Below are positions 54,809-64,000 of a stretch of 64,000 nt of DNA, piece after piece. Within the stretch, counting starts at the first letter, position 1; the number at the start of each line of letters is the position of its first letter. The notes beneath the pieces were generated by a model. The model was not told the origin of the DNA. It made no database searches and saw nothing but the letters and a program-made list of their open reading frames with translations. Source of the stretch: Rhodobacteraceae bacterium IMCC1335 (GTDB lineage: Bacteria; Pseudomonadota; Alphaproteobacteria; Rhodobacterales; Rhodobacteraceae); assembly GCA_039640495.1 (NCBI GenBank), contig CP046864.1:1922001-1986000 (forward strand). The letters are read 5' to 3'. Both the position numbers and the translations under genes were made by a program.

Positions 54809-57114
54809 CAGAACCGCGTTGATAATGTGAACTCAAAATTATTCGCTTCATCAAATTCTTCTTTTTGGATCGCGCGCGTCCAATTAAACCGCAAAGGTCC
54901 GATCGGCGTGGCCCAAAACACAGTAGCACCCGCAACTTGGCGCGGTATCGCCGCATTGTAATAGACTGTGTTTGCGCCGTTCGGGCTTGTCTCAACTGGT
55001 AAGCCCCAAAGACTGCCAACATCGTAAAACACCCCACCCGTAATCCCGTATTCTTCCGGGATTCCTATGGGAAACTCTGCTTCAAACCGCGCAACGGCAA
55101 ATTGTTCACCGCCCAAAGCATCATTAACAGTAACAGCACCGTTTCCATTTACGACACGCTCGCGCGGCCCCACACCGCCAGGGTTAAAGCCGCGCATAAC
55201 CCGGCTGCCAAGCGCAAAGCGATCGCTCACGCGGCTTCCGCCCTTTGAATACCGTAAATCCCCCGCTTCAAACGTGGCCGATAACGTAACTTCTTCACCG
55301 AATGTTTTTTGTTCGCCCTGCAATTTCAAATTTGATTTAACGCTTGTTGTATCCCCGCCAAGCCCCGTGAAATCTTGGCTAAATTGAAGCAACAAGCCAG
55401 CTGTAGGGTTGAGACCGACACGCCGGGTATCATAACCGAATGTATATCCCACGCCGGACGTATTAACCCTGCCCTGCTTAAATTCATCACCAATGATTGA
55501 GGTCACCGCATTTCCTGACACTTCATCACTGGTGTAAGAATAGCGAAATCCAACCCGGATGAAATTATTGATCGGATAGCTTATCCCCGGTTGGAAATTT
55601 ACAGAGCGTGTATCATAAGTGGAATTTTGCTGATTGGTTTCTTCATAGGCTAAATTCAGCGAGAATTGCAGTTCATTGCCCAAAAAGGCGGGCTCAATAA
55701 AACCAAAAGAATAGGTTGTATTGTCAGAGCCACCTTGAATTTTAAAGTTAAGCCCTTGCCCACGGCCAATAAAATTACGTTCACGATATTCGATAATACC
55801 GCCCAGTCCCAAAGCGCTGGAATACCCCGCCCCGAGAGACAGACTGCCTGTTGGCTTTTCACCCACGGCAAGGTCAATAATCACCGTTTCAGGCTTATTC
55901 CCCGCGCGTGTTGACACGTTCACTGGGTCAAAAAAGCCCAAACGGCGAATGCGATCTACAGCAGCCCTGAGCGCGCGGGGATTAAACGGATCTCCTTCCA
56001 CAGCGCGAAATTGCCGACGGATCACGTTATCCAGAGTAGACGTATTTCCAGACACATTGATGCGTTCGATAAAGATCCGTTCGCCACGGTCGACAACGAA
56101 GGCCACATCAAGTGTGCGGGTTGAGTCATTTCGCTTCAAGCGCGGCGTCACACGTAAAAAATCTACGCCCTCCATCACGGCCAAACGCTCTAAGCGCGCA
56201 ATATCATCCTCAACCGCCAATGGTGAATAGATCACAGAGGGTTTGAGCGTTAACGCTGCTGAAAAAACCGTTTCGTCAACGTCCGAGCGCTCTGAGACAA
56301 GGGTTACCGCGCCAACTTTAAACTGTTGGCCTTCTTGTATGTTGAATGTGATGAAATAGCCGTCGCGCTCTTCAGAGAATTCTGCATTCACACCATTGAT
56401 CACAAAATCGACAAATCCGCGCGATTGATAAAAATCCGTTAATATCTGCTTATCAAATTCGATCCGATCCTCAATGAACGTATCTCTTTGCACCAACAAA
56501 CGAAGCAATCCAGCCTGCTTTGTATTCAAAACATTGCGTAGCTTGCGATCGCTAAAGGTTTTATTGCCAACAAAGCCGATGCGCTCTATCTCGACGACAC
56601 CACCTTCAAAAATCTCAAAGACCAGATTCACACGATTATCTGGCAAGCGAATGATTTTAGGCGTTACCCGCGACGCCAAGCGCCCCATATCCGCGTAAGC
56701 TTGAGCGATGCGCTCTCTGTCTTCCTCAACTTTCATCGGGTTAAACACCCGCCGTGATTTCGCACTGACGATCTGAGCAAGAACTTCGTCTTTCAGCCTA
56801 TCATTGCCCTCAAAAGCAACCTGGCTGATTGTGGGATATTCCTGCACCTTAATGATCAATCGGCGCCCCTGCGGAATGAATTCGATATCTTCAAACAATC
56901 CAGAGTTCGCCACCTCTTGATAAGCCGCACTTATCTCAGAGGCCGAAACATTTTTTCTCAGTGGAAGGTTGGCATAGCTGATAATCGTTGACGTTTCTAT
57001 CCGACGATTGCCATCCACTTCGATTGAAGAAAAGTTAAACTCTTGAGCCCAGGAAGCCGATCCTATGCAAATAATTGCCGCAACAAAAATTCCAAAAAAC
57101 TGCTTCATCTTCAT
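54808..57114 (-). CDS. bamA: Outer membrane protein assembly factor BamA
   Basis: A 768-residue Omp85 protein. The signal peptide is FFGIFVAAIICIGSASWA; five POTRA domains occupy about 25-345 and a beta-barrel the rest, with FIGRGQGLNFKIQGGSDN and the VRGF-like RVMRGFNPGGVGPRE lid-lock motif. It ends FEFTLSTRF with the outer-membrane terminal Phe. It follows rseP after a 136-bp gap and leads the bamA-skp-fabZ-lpxA-lpxI-lpxB series. Confidence 0.97.
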   Translation of the reverse strand: MKMKQFFGIFVAAIICIGSASWAQEFNFSSIEVDGNRRIETSTIISYANLPLRKNVSASEISAAYQEVANSGLFEDIEFIPQGRRLIIKVQEYPTISQVAFEGNDRLKDEVLAQIVSAKSRRVFNPMKVEEDRERIAQAYADMGRLASRVTPKIIRLPDNRVNLVFEIFEGGVVEIERIGFVGNKTFSDRKLRNVLNTKQAGLLRLLVQRDTFIEDRIEFDKQILTDFYQSRGFVDFVINGVNAEFSEERDGYFITFNIQEGQQFKVGAVTLVSERSDVDETVFSAALTLKPSVIYSPLAVEDDIARLERLAVMEGVDFLRVTPRLKRNDSTRTLDVAFVVDRGERIFIERINVSGNTSTLDNVIRRQFRAVEGDPFNPRALRAAVDRIRRLGFFDPVNVSTRAGNKPETVIIDLAVGEKPTGSLSLGAGYSSALGLGGIIEYRERNFIGRGQGLNFKIQGGSDNTTYSFGFIEPAFLGNELQFSLNLAYEETNQQNSTYDTRSVNFQPGISYPINNFIRVGFRYSYTSDEVSGNAVTSIIGDEFKQGRVNTSGVGYTFGYDTRRVGLNPTAGLLLQFSQDFTGLGGDTTSVKSNLKLQGEQKTFGEEVTLSATFEAGDLRYSKGGSRVSDRFALGSRVMRGFNPGGVGPRERVVNGNGAVTVNDALGGEQFAVARFEAEFPIGIPEEYGITGGVFYDVGSLWGLPVETSPNGANTVYYNAAIPRQVAGATVFWATPIGPLRFNWTRAIQKEEFDEANNFEFTLSTRF

Positions 57115-57250
57115 TCCTTACTGTCACCTGATAATTCAACCTGCGGTTCGTTCTAGTGGTACCAAATATTCACAACAACTGCATCTTGAATTTGTGTAAC
57201 GCTTATTTTTAAGGAACACCACATTTCTGCTCACTTTTTCCACGGCTATT

Positions 57251-58594
57251 TTATGGACAAAGAAGATCATTTCCGAGCGCAAACACCATAAAACCCAGCA
57301 CCAAAGCCAAGCCAATCGTCATCAATATATTTAAGGCATAGGCACTTGGAGGGCGCCCGATAACCGCTTCAAAAGCAAAAAACACCAGATGCCCACCATC
57401 CAAAACTGGAACAGGAAACAAATTTATCAATCCCACCGCAGCAGAGAGCACCGCGATAAACCAGATAAAACTATCTCCACCCTGCCGCGCCATCTGCCCT
57501 GAGGTTTCAGCGATCCCAATCGGTCCTGAAAGGTTACAGCTGCTTATTGCCCCCGTCACAACATGATAGAAACCAGAAAGCGAGCCTTTCATGACGCGCC
57601 AAGTTGCATCTGCACCGGATTTAAGCGCGGATGCGAAAGGAAGCGTGCTGGTTTGCGGTTCAAAAAAGAACCCACCTCCCATCACGCCGATGCGCCATTG
57701 CGCGCTAAAGCCTTCATCGGTTTGTTCATCTACCCGCCGTGGGGTTAGCGATAGCTGGCGCGTCGCGCCTGCGCGCCACACCTCAACGGCCAAAGTTTCT
57801 CCAGCAGATCCTTCCACCGCTTGCTTTAAACTATCAAACGTTAAAATTGAGGCGCCATCAATGCGCGTAATGACATCGCCCGATCGCAAGTCGGCCTGCG
57901 CTGCCGCCGAGCGTGGCACCACTGCAGACACGCGGGCGATATTTACATTTGGGCCTGGCACAGCCAGTTCTTGTTGATTTCGCCGAATGATGAATTCATA
58001 GGTCTCCGCATCTGATAGGTTTGACCAAAAACTAGACAGAGCCGTTACATCTGCAAAGTCAGGCACGGTTTGTCCATCGATTGCCAAAACGATATCCCCA
58101 ACTTTCATTTGATGCGCATACGGGATCTCATAGAGCGACCCGATGGTCAGTGGTGATCGCACTTGCCCCTGCCAAAGCGCAATTGCGGAAAATAAAATAA
58201 GCGATAATGCAAAATTGAACACAGGGCCCGCTGCAACCGTTGCGGTACGCGCCCAGAGCGGCGCTCCATGCATCGTTTGGCGAAGTTGCTTTTGATCCAA
58301 ACGGCTCAAACTATTGCTATCTGCCCCGCTGGCAGCGTCTTTATCGCCTTTAAATTTGACATATCCGCCAAACGGAATCAGCGCGAATTGCCAACGCGTG
58401 CCGCGTCTGTCGAGCCGAGACAAAATAACCGGGCCAAACCCAAGCGAAAAAACGTCAGCCTCGATCCCGCTCCAGCGGCCGACAATGTAATGACCATATT
58501 CATGCACTGCCACAATGACTGACAACGCGACAAAAAACGCCGACAAAGTTACAATTAAACCACCAAAGGCGGGAACCAATGAAAATACGTCCAA
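57251..58594 (-). CDS. rseP: RseP-like site-2 metalloprotease
   Basis: A 447-residue intramembrane zinc protease. HEYGH at 31-35 in the first span is the zinc motif; a PDZ tandem occupies about 120-290 (VPRSAAAQADLRSGDVITRI); the second zinc ligand is in VPVLDGGHLVFFA (near 399). It cleaves anti-sigma factors and cleared signal peptides. It is 18 bp from dxr. Confidence 0.95.
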   Translation of the reverse strand: MDVFSLVPAFGGLIVTLSAFFVALSVIVAVHEYGHYIVGRWSGIEADVFSLGFGPVILSRLDRRGTRWQFALIPFGGYVKFKGDKDAASGADSNSLSRLDQKQLRQTMHGAPLWARTATVAAGPVFNFALSLILFSAIALWQGQVRSPLTIGSLYEIPYAHQMKVGDIVLAIDGQTVPDFADVTALSSFWSNLSDAETYEFIIRRNQQELAVPGPNVNIARVSAVVPRSAAAQADLRSGDVITRIDGASILTFDSLKQAVEGSAGETLAVEVWRAGATRQLSLTPRRVDEQTDEGFSAQWRIGVMGGGFFFEPQTSTLPFASALKSGADATWRVMKGSLSGFYHVVTGAISSCNLSGPIGIAETSGQMARQGGDSFIWFIAVLSAAVGLINLFPVPVLDGGHLVFFAFEAVIGRPPSAYALNILMTIGLALVLGFMVFALGNDLLCP

Positions 58595-58612
58595 ACTTCT
58601 ATCCTGTCAGAT

Positions 58613-59782
58613 TTACATTAAATGTTGAATTTTTGTGTTAGCTTCCATGCGCCCGATTTGATCCATCTGAAGAATATTTTCCAGCGACGGCTCTGAAAGC
58701 GGTGTATTGGGTCCGCCAAACACCGCATCCAACACGCTTCGAACCACATCAGCCATCACCAGAAATCCAATTTTTCGATCAATGAACGCATCCAATGCAA
58801 CCTCTTTAGCCGCGTTATACACCGCCCCCGACAACCCCCCAATATCCAGCACCTCATAAGCCAGTGCCAAAGCAGGGTATTTCTTAAAATCAGGCGCTGA
58901 AAATTCCAAGTTGCCAATTTCCGCAAGGTTCAAACGCTCAATCGGCAGGGCTTTGCGATGCGGGTGATTGAGTGCGTAGCCAATCGCGTGGCGCATATCA
59001 GATGGCCCAACATGCGCCATCAACCCGCCATCATGAAAGCCAACCAAAGCATGCACCAATGACTGCGGATGGATTAGCACTTCGATTTGATCAGATCTTA
59101 AATCAAAAAGCTCTTTTGCTTCAATAACTTCTAATGACTTATTGAACATAGAGGCGCTGTCAATCGTAATCCTTTGCCCCATATTCCAATTTGGATGGGT
59201 TGCAGCTTGCTCTGGCGTCGCTCGCGCTAAATCGTCATAGCTCCAATCTCGAAACGCTCCGCCAGATGCGGTTAATATAACCCGCTCGACAGCTTCGCGG
59301 CTTTCCCCTATCAAAGCCTGAAACACCGCAGAATGCTCGCTATCTACTGGCAATAAAGCCACGTTATTATGAGCTGATGTTTTGCGCATCAAGGCGCCGG
59401 CCGCCACCATACTTTCTTTATTGGCCAAAGCCAGATCCGCCCCCGCCTGCATAGCCCGCAACCCCGGTTCAAGGCCTGCGGCGCCAACAATTGCCGACAT
59501 CACCCAATCTGCACTCTGATCAGCGGCCTCCAATAAGGCATTATGTCCAGCAGCCGCTTGCACTGTTGTTCCAGCCAGCGCCTCTTTCAGGGCAGGATAT
59601 TCCTCATCAAAGGCGGTTACCGCAACCTGAGCACCGGTGGAAATTGCATCTTGCGCGAGCTGCGCAATATTACGCCCGCCAGATAGCGCAAGAACGTCAA
59701 AATTCTCACGATCACGTTTCACGAGATCCAGCGTGCTTTGCCCAATTGAACCCGTTGCACCAAATACGCTAATTCGTTTCAT
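58613..59782 (-). CDS. dxr: 1-deoxy-D-xylulose-5-phosphate reductoisomerase
   Basis: A 389-residue NADPH enzyme of the MEP isoprenoid route. GATGSIGQST is near 8-17, ALANKESMVAAG and LLPVDSEHSAVFQ hold catalytic and metal-binding residues, and MNKSLEVIEAKELF-like sequence follows. Its ATG overlaps the cdsA stop, within an operon where uppS uses the isoprenoid product. Confidence 0.96.
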   Translation of the reverse strand: MKRISVFGATGSIGQSTLDLVKRDRENFDVLALSGGRNIAQLAQDAISTGAQVAVTAFDEEYPALKEALAGTTVQAAAGHNALLEAADQSADWVMSAIVGAAGLEPGLRAMQAGADLALANKESMVAAGALMRKTSAHNNVALLPVDSEHSAVFQALIGESREAVERVILTASGGAFRDWSYDDLARATPEQAATHPNWNMGQRITIDSASMFNKSLEVIEAKELFDLRSDQIEVLIHPQSLVHALVGFHDGGLMAHVGPSDMRHAIGYALNHPHRKALPIERLNLAEIGNLEFSAPDFKKYPALALAYEVLDIGGLSGAVYNAAKEVALDAFIDRKIGFLVMADVVRSVLDAVFGGPNTPLSEPSLENILQMDQIGRMEANTKIQHLM

Positions 59783-60570
59783 CCCAAACTCATGAACATG
59801 TTGGCCCCGGCAAATACGAGTGTGGCGCCAACCAAAGCGTCAAAACGGTCCAAAAAGCCGCCATGTCCAGGCAAGAGGTTTGAGCTGTCTTTTTGATCTG
59901 CCCTGCGCTTTAGGGCACTTTCTCCAATATCGCCGATTTGCGATGCAAAGGCCAATGCCCCCGAAAACAAGATCGCAACCCCCGCAGAGAGCGGCAAAGA
60001 CCCGTAAGACACCCAAAGCCATCCACAAACGCCAGAGCCAAGCCAGCCAGCCAAAACACCAGACCATGTTTTTTTGGGGCTAACGCTCGGCCAAAATTTG
60101 GGGCCCTTAATGACACGCCCAGCAAAATAACCCAAAACATCCGTCAAAACCACGATCGAGATCAACCATAAAATCACCTCCAAGCCCGACGATGCGCGCA
60201 GCGCAATCAGATATAAGACGGTTATGAATATGCAAACAGACGCTAGCGCGCCCTGCCATTTTAGGCGAAAATATAAACCGGCCTGACAGGCTGCCCCTAA
60301 GCCCAAATACATTATTCCTTTTAAGTTATCGGCATTGCGCAAAACCAAGATCAGCGTCAGAATCGCGATTGTTCCGCTGATGGCTCCCACCTGCTTTGAC
60401 AGGGGGGTCAACATATGCGCCAATTCCCAATGCATGACGAATAAGATCGCAGCCAGAAGCAACGTGAAAACAAGGTCTCCGCTCCACAGCGCAAGGCCAC
60501 AAATAAGAAGTAAAATGACCGCCGAGGCCAGCCGCAGAGGCAAATCAGCCCAAGCAGTGCTGGAAGTCAT
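59779..60570 (-). CDS. cdsA: Phosphatidate cytidylyltransferase
   Basis: A 263-residue polytopic membrane enzyme making CDP-diacylglycerol. The signature near the C-terminus is SALKRRADQKDSSNLLPGHG, then GFLDRFDALVGA. Several spans precede. ATG overlaps the uppS stop (60567-60570). Confidence 0.95.
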   Translation of the reverse strand: MTSSTAWADLPLRLASAVILLLICGLALWSGDLVFTLLLAAILFVMHWELAHMLTPLSKQVGAISGTIAILTLILVLRNADNLKGIMYLGLGAACQAGLYFRLKWQGALASVCIFITVLYLIALRASSGLEVILWLISIVVLTDVLGYFAGRVIKGPKFWPSVSPKKTWSGVLAGWLGSGVCGWLWVSYGSLPLSAGVAILFSGALAFASQIGDIGESALKRRADQKDSSNLLPGHGGFLDRFDALVGATLVFAGANMFMSLG

Positions 60571-61292
60571 GTTGCAACGCCTCCGTATCGCCGAGTGCGC
60601 CCCACGTAATTATCAAGCGTTTGCTTAAACATTGTTTTGGTGAAATCTGGCCAAAGCGTATCGATAAACTCATATTCGGCATACGCCGATTGCCACAACA
60701 AAAAGTTAGATATACGCGCCTCGCCTGACGTTCTGATGACCAAATCTGGATCAGGTAAAACATAAGTATCCAAATATTTTGGAAGGGTTTCCTCATCAAT
60801 GGTTTTGGGATCAAGTCGGCCCTTTTGCACATCATAGGCTAATCGCTTAGTGGCGCGAGCCACTTCATCACGGCCACCGTAATTGATCGCAATGGTCAAG
60901 TGAAGCAGATCATTTTCACTGGTCAACAACTCTAATTCATCCATCAGATCGACGAGTTTATTATCGAGGCGTCGCCGATCACCGATAAAACGAACCCTCA
61001 CCATCTGTTTTTTTAAATTCTGTGCTTCGCGTTGGATATAGCGCCGAAACAAATTCATTAAACCGGACACTTCGGATTGCGTACGTTTCCAATTTTCCGT
61101 TGAAAATGCAAAAATCGTTAAAAATTTAACGCCAACCTCAGGACAGCTTTCGACGATCTCTCTCACCCGACGTGCGCCTGCGTAATGCCCAAGCAAACGT
61201 GGTCTTTTACGCAGCTCTGCCCAGCGGCCATTCCCATCCATGATGATCGCGACATGGGCAGGACCTTGGTTTTGCAAGAAATCCTTAGACAT
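60567..61292 (-). CDS. uppS: Undecaprenyl diphosphate synthase
   Basis: A 241-residue cis-prenyltransferase for the cell-wall lipid carrier. HVAIIMDGNGRWAELRKRPR contains catalytic Asp19; TIFAFSTENWKRT and DLVIRTSGEARISNFLLWQS are family motifs. 10 bp separate it from frr. Confidence 0.96.
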   Translation of the reverse strand: MSKDFLQNQGPAHVAIIMDGNGRWAELRKRPRLLGHYAGARRVREIVESCPEVGVKFLTIFAFSTENWKRTQSEVSGLMNLFRRYIQREAQNLKKQMVRVRFIGDRRRLDNKLVDLMDELELLTSENDLLHLTIAINYGGRDEVARATKRLAYDVQKGRLDPKTIDEETLPKYLDTYVLPDPDLVIRTSGEARISNFLLWQSAYAEYEFIDTLWPDFTKTMFKQTLDNYVGRTRRYGGVAT

Positions 61293-61302
61293 CTTTGCTC
61301 AA

Positions 61303-61866
61303 TCACACCTGCATTATTTCAGCTTGCTTTTTCTCAAGCGACGTATCGACCGCTTTGATCATCGTATCCGTCAGGCTTTGAACCTCATCTTCCCAAAACT
61401 TTTGATCATCCTCTGACAGACCATCCGATTTTGCTTTTTTCACCTGATCCATACCATCTCTGCGGATATTGCGCACCGCAACCCGTGCATGCTCGGCATA
61501 TTGCGCCGCGACGCGGGTCAATTCTTTCCGCCGCTCCTCATTCAATTCCGGGATCGGCAACATGATAATCGTACCGTTTAACTGCGGATTTATGCCAAGG
61601 CCACTTTCACGAATAGATTTTTCAACGGCATTCACCATCGATTTATCCCAAACGTTGATCGTTACCATGCGCGGCTCTGGCACATTAACGGTGCCAACCT
61701 GATTGATTGGCGTTCTTTGTCCGTAGGCTTCAACTGTAATTGGTTCGAGCATCGAAGCCGAAGCCCGGCCCGTACGCAGCGATGCGAATTCCGTACGCAA
61801 AGCCCCCAGAGCCCCATCCATACGACGCTGTAAATCATCTGTATCTAAAATAAAATCGTCTGCCAT
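61303..61866 (-). CDS. frr: Ribosome recycling factor
   Basis: A 187-residue factor that splits post-termination ribosomes with [23 protein letters not shown] and [18 protein letters not shown] are the hallmark segments. ATG 61866. It follows pyrH by 66 bp, the common order in bacteria. Confidence 0.97.
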   Translation of the reverse strand: MADDFILDTDDLQRRMDGALGALRTEFASLRTGRASASMLEPITVEAYGQRTPINQVGTVNVPEPRMVTINVWDKSMVNAVEKSIRESGLGINPQLNGTIIMLPIPELNEERRKELTRVAAQYAEHARVAVRNIRRDGMDQVKKAKSDGLSEDDQKFWEDEVQSLTDTMIKAVDTSLEKKQAEIMQV

Positions 61867-61932
61867 GCCCTAAACTCGTTATTTATGTTACACCGCAATT
61901 TGGCGGTTCTGCACCTTTAAAGTCTTGTAACC

Positions 61933-62664
61933 TTAATCAGACACTTTTGTATAGAGACCTTCTCCAGCGAGTATTCCTTTGAAACCGCCGGGTTCATCCA
62001 GAGAAAACACAATAATCGGTAGATTATTATCCCGCGCAAGCGCGATTGCACTTGCATCCATCACCGCCAAATGCTTCGCCAAAACATCATCATATGTGAT
62101 ATTTGTGTAGCGTTTTGCATCGGAAAATTTAGCAGGGTCTTTATCATACACACCGTCCACTTTTGTACCCTTTAAAATAACCTCACAGGCCATTTCGGTT
62201 GCGCGCAAGGTCGCGGCCGTATCCGTTGTAAAATAGGGATTGCCCGTGCCAGCGGCAAAGATGCAGACACGCGATTTTTCAAGATGGCGGACCGCGCGGC
62301 GGCGGATATAGGGCTCACACACTTGGTCCATCGGTATTGCACTTACCACGCGCGTGAACACCCCAAGCCCCTCAAGCGCACTTTGCATCGCTAAGGCGTT
62401 CATCACGGTGGCGAGCATGCCCATATAATCGGCGGTCGTCCGCTCCATACCTTGTGCGCTGCCCTGAAGGCCGCGAAAAATATTTCCACCACCAATCACC
62501 ATGCAAATCTCAACGCCCATATCATGCACTGATTTGACTTCTTGCGCGATGCGTTCAACGGTGGGCGGATGCAAACCAAAACCCGTTTCTCCCATCAATG
62601 CTTCACCAGAAATTTTTAACATGACACGTGAATAAGTTGTTTGGGACGGTGTGGCCTCGGTCAT
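61933..62664 (-). CDS. pyrH: Uridylate kinase
   Basis: I chose ATG 62664 ([20 protein letters not shown]) because AAAGGAG lies 9 bp upstream; the open frame from 62793 adds 43 residues unlike the family. The 243-residue UMP kinase has [24 protein letters not shown] and [13 protein letters not shown]. It begins the minus-strand envelope operon. Confidence 0.96.
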   Translation of the reverse strand: MTEATPSQTTYSRVMLKISGEALMGETGFGLHPPTVERIAQEVKSVHDMGVEICMVIGGGNIFRGLQGSAQGMERTTADYMGMLATVMNALAMQSALEGLGVFTRVVSAIPMDQVCEPYIRRRAVRHLEKSRVCIFAAGTGNPYFTTDTAATLRATEMACEVILKGTKVDGVYDKDPAKFSDAKRYTNITYDDVLAKHLAVMDASAIALARDNNLPIIVFSLDEPGGFKGILAGEGLYTKVSD

Positions 62665-62793
62665 GTAAGAGCTCCTTTGACAAGCACAGATGAACATCAA
62701 ATTGTATAAGTGTGTTTTTTCTTCAATCACACATTCACTCGAGGAACAATAGCCGGTAAACCTGTGCGCAGACGTAAAAGTTAAGCGGCCCAA

Positions 62794-63690
62794 ATGAATA
62801 AGTTTGCTCTGTCAGATATCGCCAAGCATGCGGACACATGCCCGATCTTGATTGCCGGCCCCACGGCCAGCGGTAAATCTGCTCTCGCGATGGAAATAGC
62901 GGAGCGGTTTGGGGGCGCGATCCTTAACGCCGATGCGTTTCAAATCTACAGCAATTGGCGGGTTTTAACGGCACGGCCTTCCAAAGTCGATGAAGATAAA
63001 GCGCCACATTTCCTATACGGTCATATTGCACCCGACGCAGCTTATTCCGTGGGTCATTGGCTGGCAGAAATCACACCATTGTTAAACGCATCGCCTCGCC
63101 CGATCATCACCGGCGGCACGGGGCTTTATTTTCAAGCTTTGACAAAAGGGTTGGCAAATATTCCGCCTATTCCCCCAGAAATTCGCAAAGCTGCGCAAGA
63201 AGAAATAAGTAAGAAGGGCTTTGAGGCGCTTATCAGCGGGCTTGATGCCGCAACCAAAAGCCAAATTGACTGCAAAAACCCAATGCGCGTTCAAAGGGCT
63301 TGGGAAGTGCAAAAAGCCACCGGACGATCTATTGCCGTCTGGCAAGCTTCTACCCCCAAGCCGCTTTTGCCAGCAGCGCGATGCATCACGCTTCTCTGCG
63401 ATGTCGATAAAGATTGGTTAAACCAACGTATTCAAAACCGTTTTCACAAAATGATCGAGGAAGGTGCCTTGGATGAAGCGGCGGCGAATCTTCCAAGCTG
63501 GAGCGCTGATTTGCCTGCCTCTCGCGCCATCGGAGCGCGCCATTTAATCGCGCATCTGCGCGGAGAAATGCCGTTAAGTAAGGCGATCGAAGAGGCCACA
63601 ATCGCAACCCGTCAATATGCCAAACGACAACGCACTTGGTTTCGCGGTAAAATGGATAACTGGAGCAAATGCGACCCAAGACGGCTTTGA
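62794..63690 (+). CDS. miaA: tRNA dimethylallyltransferase
   Basis: A 298-residue enzyme that prenylates A37 of tRNAs reading U-initial codons. The P-loop GPTASGKSA is at 22-30, [19 protein letters not shown] is the substrate segment, and [14 protein letters not shown] and [12 protein letters not shown] are conserved. Divergent from pyrH. ATG 62794 has a weak ribosome site (TTAAGCGG). Confidence 0.95.
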   Translation: MNKFALSDIAKHADTCPILIAGPTASGKSALAMEIAERFGGAILNADAFQIYSNWRVLTARPSKVDEDKAPHFLYGHIAPDAAYSVGHWLAEITPLLNASPRPIITGGTGLYFQALTKGLANIPPIPPEIRKAAQEEISKKGFEALISGLDAATKSQIDCKNPMRVQRAWEVQKATGRSIAVWQASTPKPLLPAARCITLLCDVDKDWLNQRIQNRFHKMIEEGALDEAAANLPSWSADLPASRAIGARHLIAHLRGEMPLSKAIEEATIATRQYAKRQRTWFRGKMDNWSKCDPRRL

Positions 63691-63853
63691 GCCCTGCCGA
63701 CTTCGATAAATCGTCATGTTCATTGCAGAAACCCGTTTACAGGTTTCCAAAACAGCTATTAGCAAATCGCGGGGCGCAATTAATCTTTCCTTCACTGGTT
63801 TTGAATGTTCTAATCTGCATGAGGTTGGTTTTAGATTCGACAGGAGAAACATC

Positions 63854-64000
63854 ATGGCGGGCTCGGTAAATAAGGTCATTTTAATCGGAAATTTGGGCCG
63901 CGATCCCGAGGTGCGGAATTTTCCAAACGGGGGCAAAGTTTGCAATCTGCGCATCGCCACATCTGAAAATTGGAAAGATCGCAACTCCGGCGAGCGCCGC
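63854..64000 (+). CDS. ssb: Single-stranded DNA-binding protein, 5' part
   Basis: The window ends after 49 codons. [20 protein letters not shown] and [18 protein letters not shown] are the N-terminal OB-fold of SSB, followed by the start of the NSGERR segment. CAGGAGAAAC precedes ATG 63854. The rest lies beyond the window. Confidence 0.95.
   Translation, partial: MAGSVNKVILIGNLGRDPEVRNFPNGGKVCNLRIATSENWKDRNSGERR

Noticed and set aside
1..64000. CRISPR array
   Set aside because: No set of regularly spaced short direct repeats with unique spacers was seen, and no cas genes are present.
1..64000. rRNA or tRNA genes, including a tRNA at the island edges
   Set aside because: None recognised by eye; the island uses guaA rather than a tRNA gene as its anchor.

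Overview
The window looks like part of the chromosome of a marine alphaproteobacterium of the Roseobacter group (Rhodobacterales). This is inferred from gene content: the DUF6456/DUF6477 gene pair, the bamA-skp-fabZ-lpxA-lpxI-lpxB block, a fused indolepyruvate:ferredoxin oxidoreductase, mmsA/mmsB valine catabolism and tandem gap genes. Base composition is moderate, which would suit a pelagic Roseobacter lineage, but I cannot name a species from sequence alone.

Layout. 1-6202 is core: the tail of an ABC transporter ATPase, lipA, DUF6456 and DUF6477 genes, an MttB-family methyltransferase gene broken by one missing base, and guaA. 6203-15641 is accessory and AT-rich. The last codons of guaA are repeated three more times downstream (7259-7279, 15165-15185, 15627-15641). 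Each copy still reads like a GuaA C-terminus followed by a stop, so I read the region as a serial insertion array at the 3' end of guaA. Segment A (about 1.1 kb) carries an SDR gene whose two key catalytic residues are replaced. Segment B (about 7.9 kb) is a compact island with an integrase, a DNA glycosylase, a short catalytic-domain-only recombinase, a roughly 600-bp non-coding block full of stem-loops, DUF6626- and DUF6641-type genes, a mini H-NS-like protein coupled to an FkbM methyltransferase, and a decayed paiB. Segment C (about 0.45 kb) has one possible small membrane protein. Segments A and B share a diverged right-end sequence of roughly 200 bp.

15747-18988 holds an AsnC regulator, a DUF6356 membrane protein, a class II glutamine amidotransferase, and then a degraded stretch with a DUF1772 pseudogene. 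From 18989 the chromosome is core again: SDR and enoyl-CoA hydratase genes; cytochrome c maturation (ccmH, ccmF, ccmE); argC; murI; an acyltransferase; indolepyruvate oxidoreductase with a divergent LysR gene; a three-gene cluster (PLP lyase, M24 hydrolase, Asp/Glu-racemase-like) resembling ectoine-type catabolism; purL; bolA and grxD; zapA; tkt and two gap genes with LacI-type operator palindromes; coaD; a CBS protein; LysR with the mmsA-acd-hibch-mmsB valine operon; an IalB-like protein; and a long minus-strand envelope operon from pyrH, frr, uppS, cdsA, dxr and rseP through bamA, skp, fabZ and lpxA to lpxI and lpxB. miaA and the start of ssb close the window.

The best candidates for something undescribed are the structured non-coding block at 9971-10577 and the guaA-anchored array that carries it. 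Every structure stated here was found by reading complementary arms by eye; no folding or database search was run.
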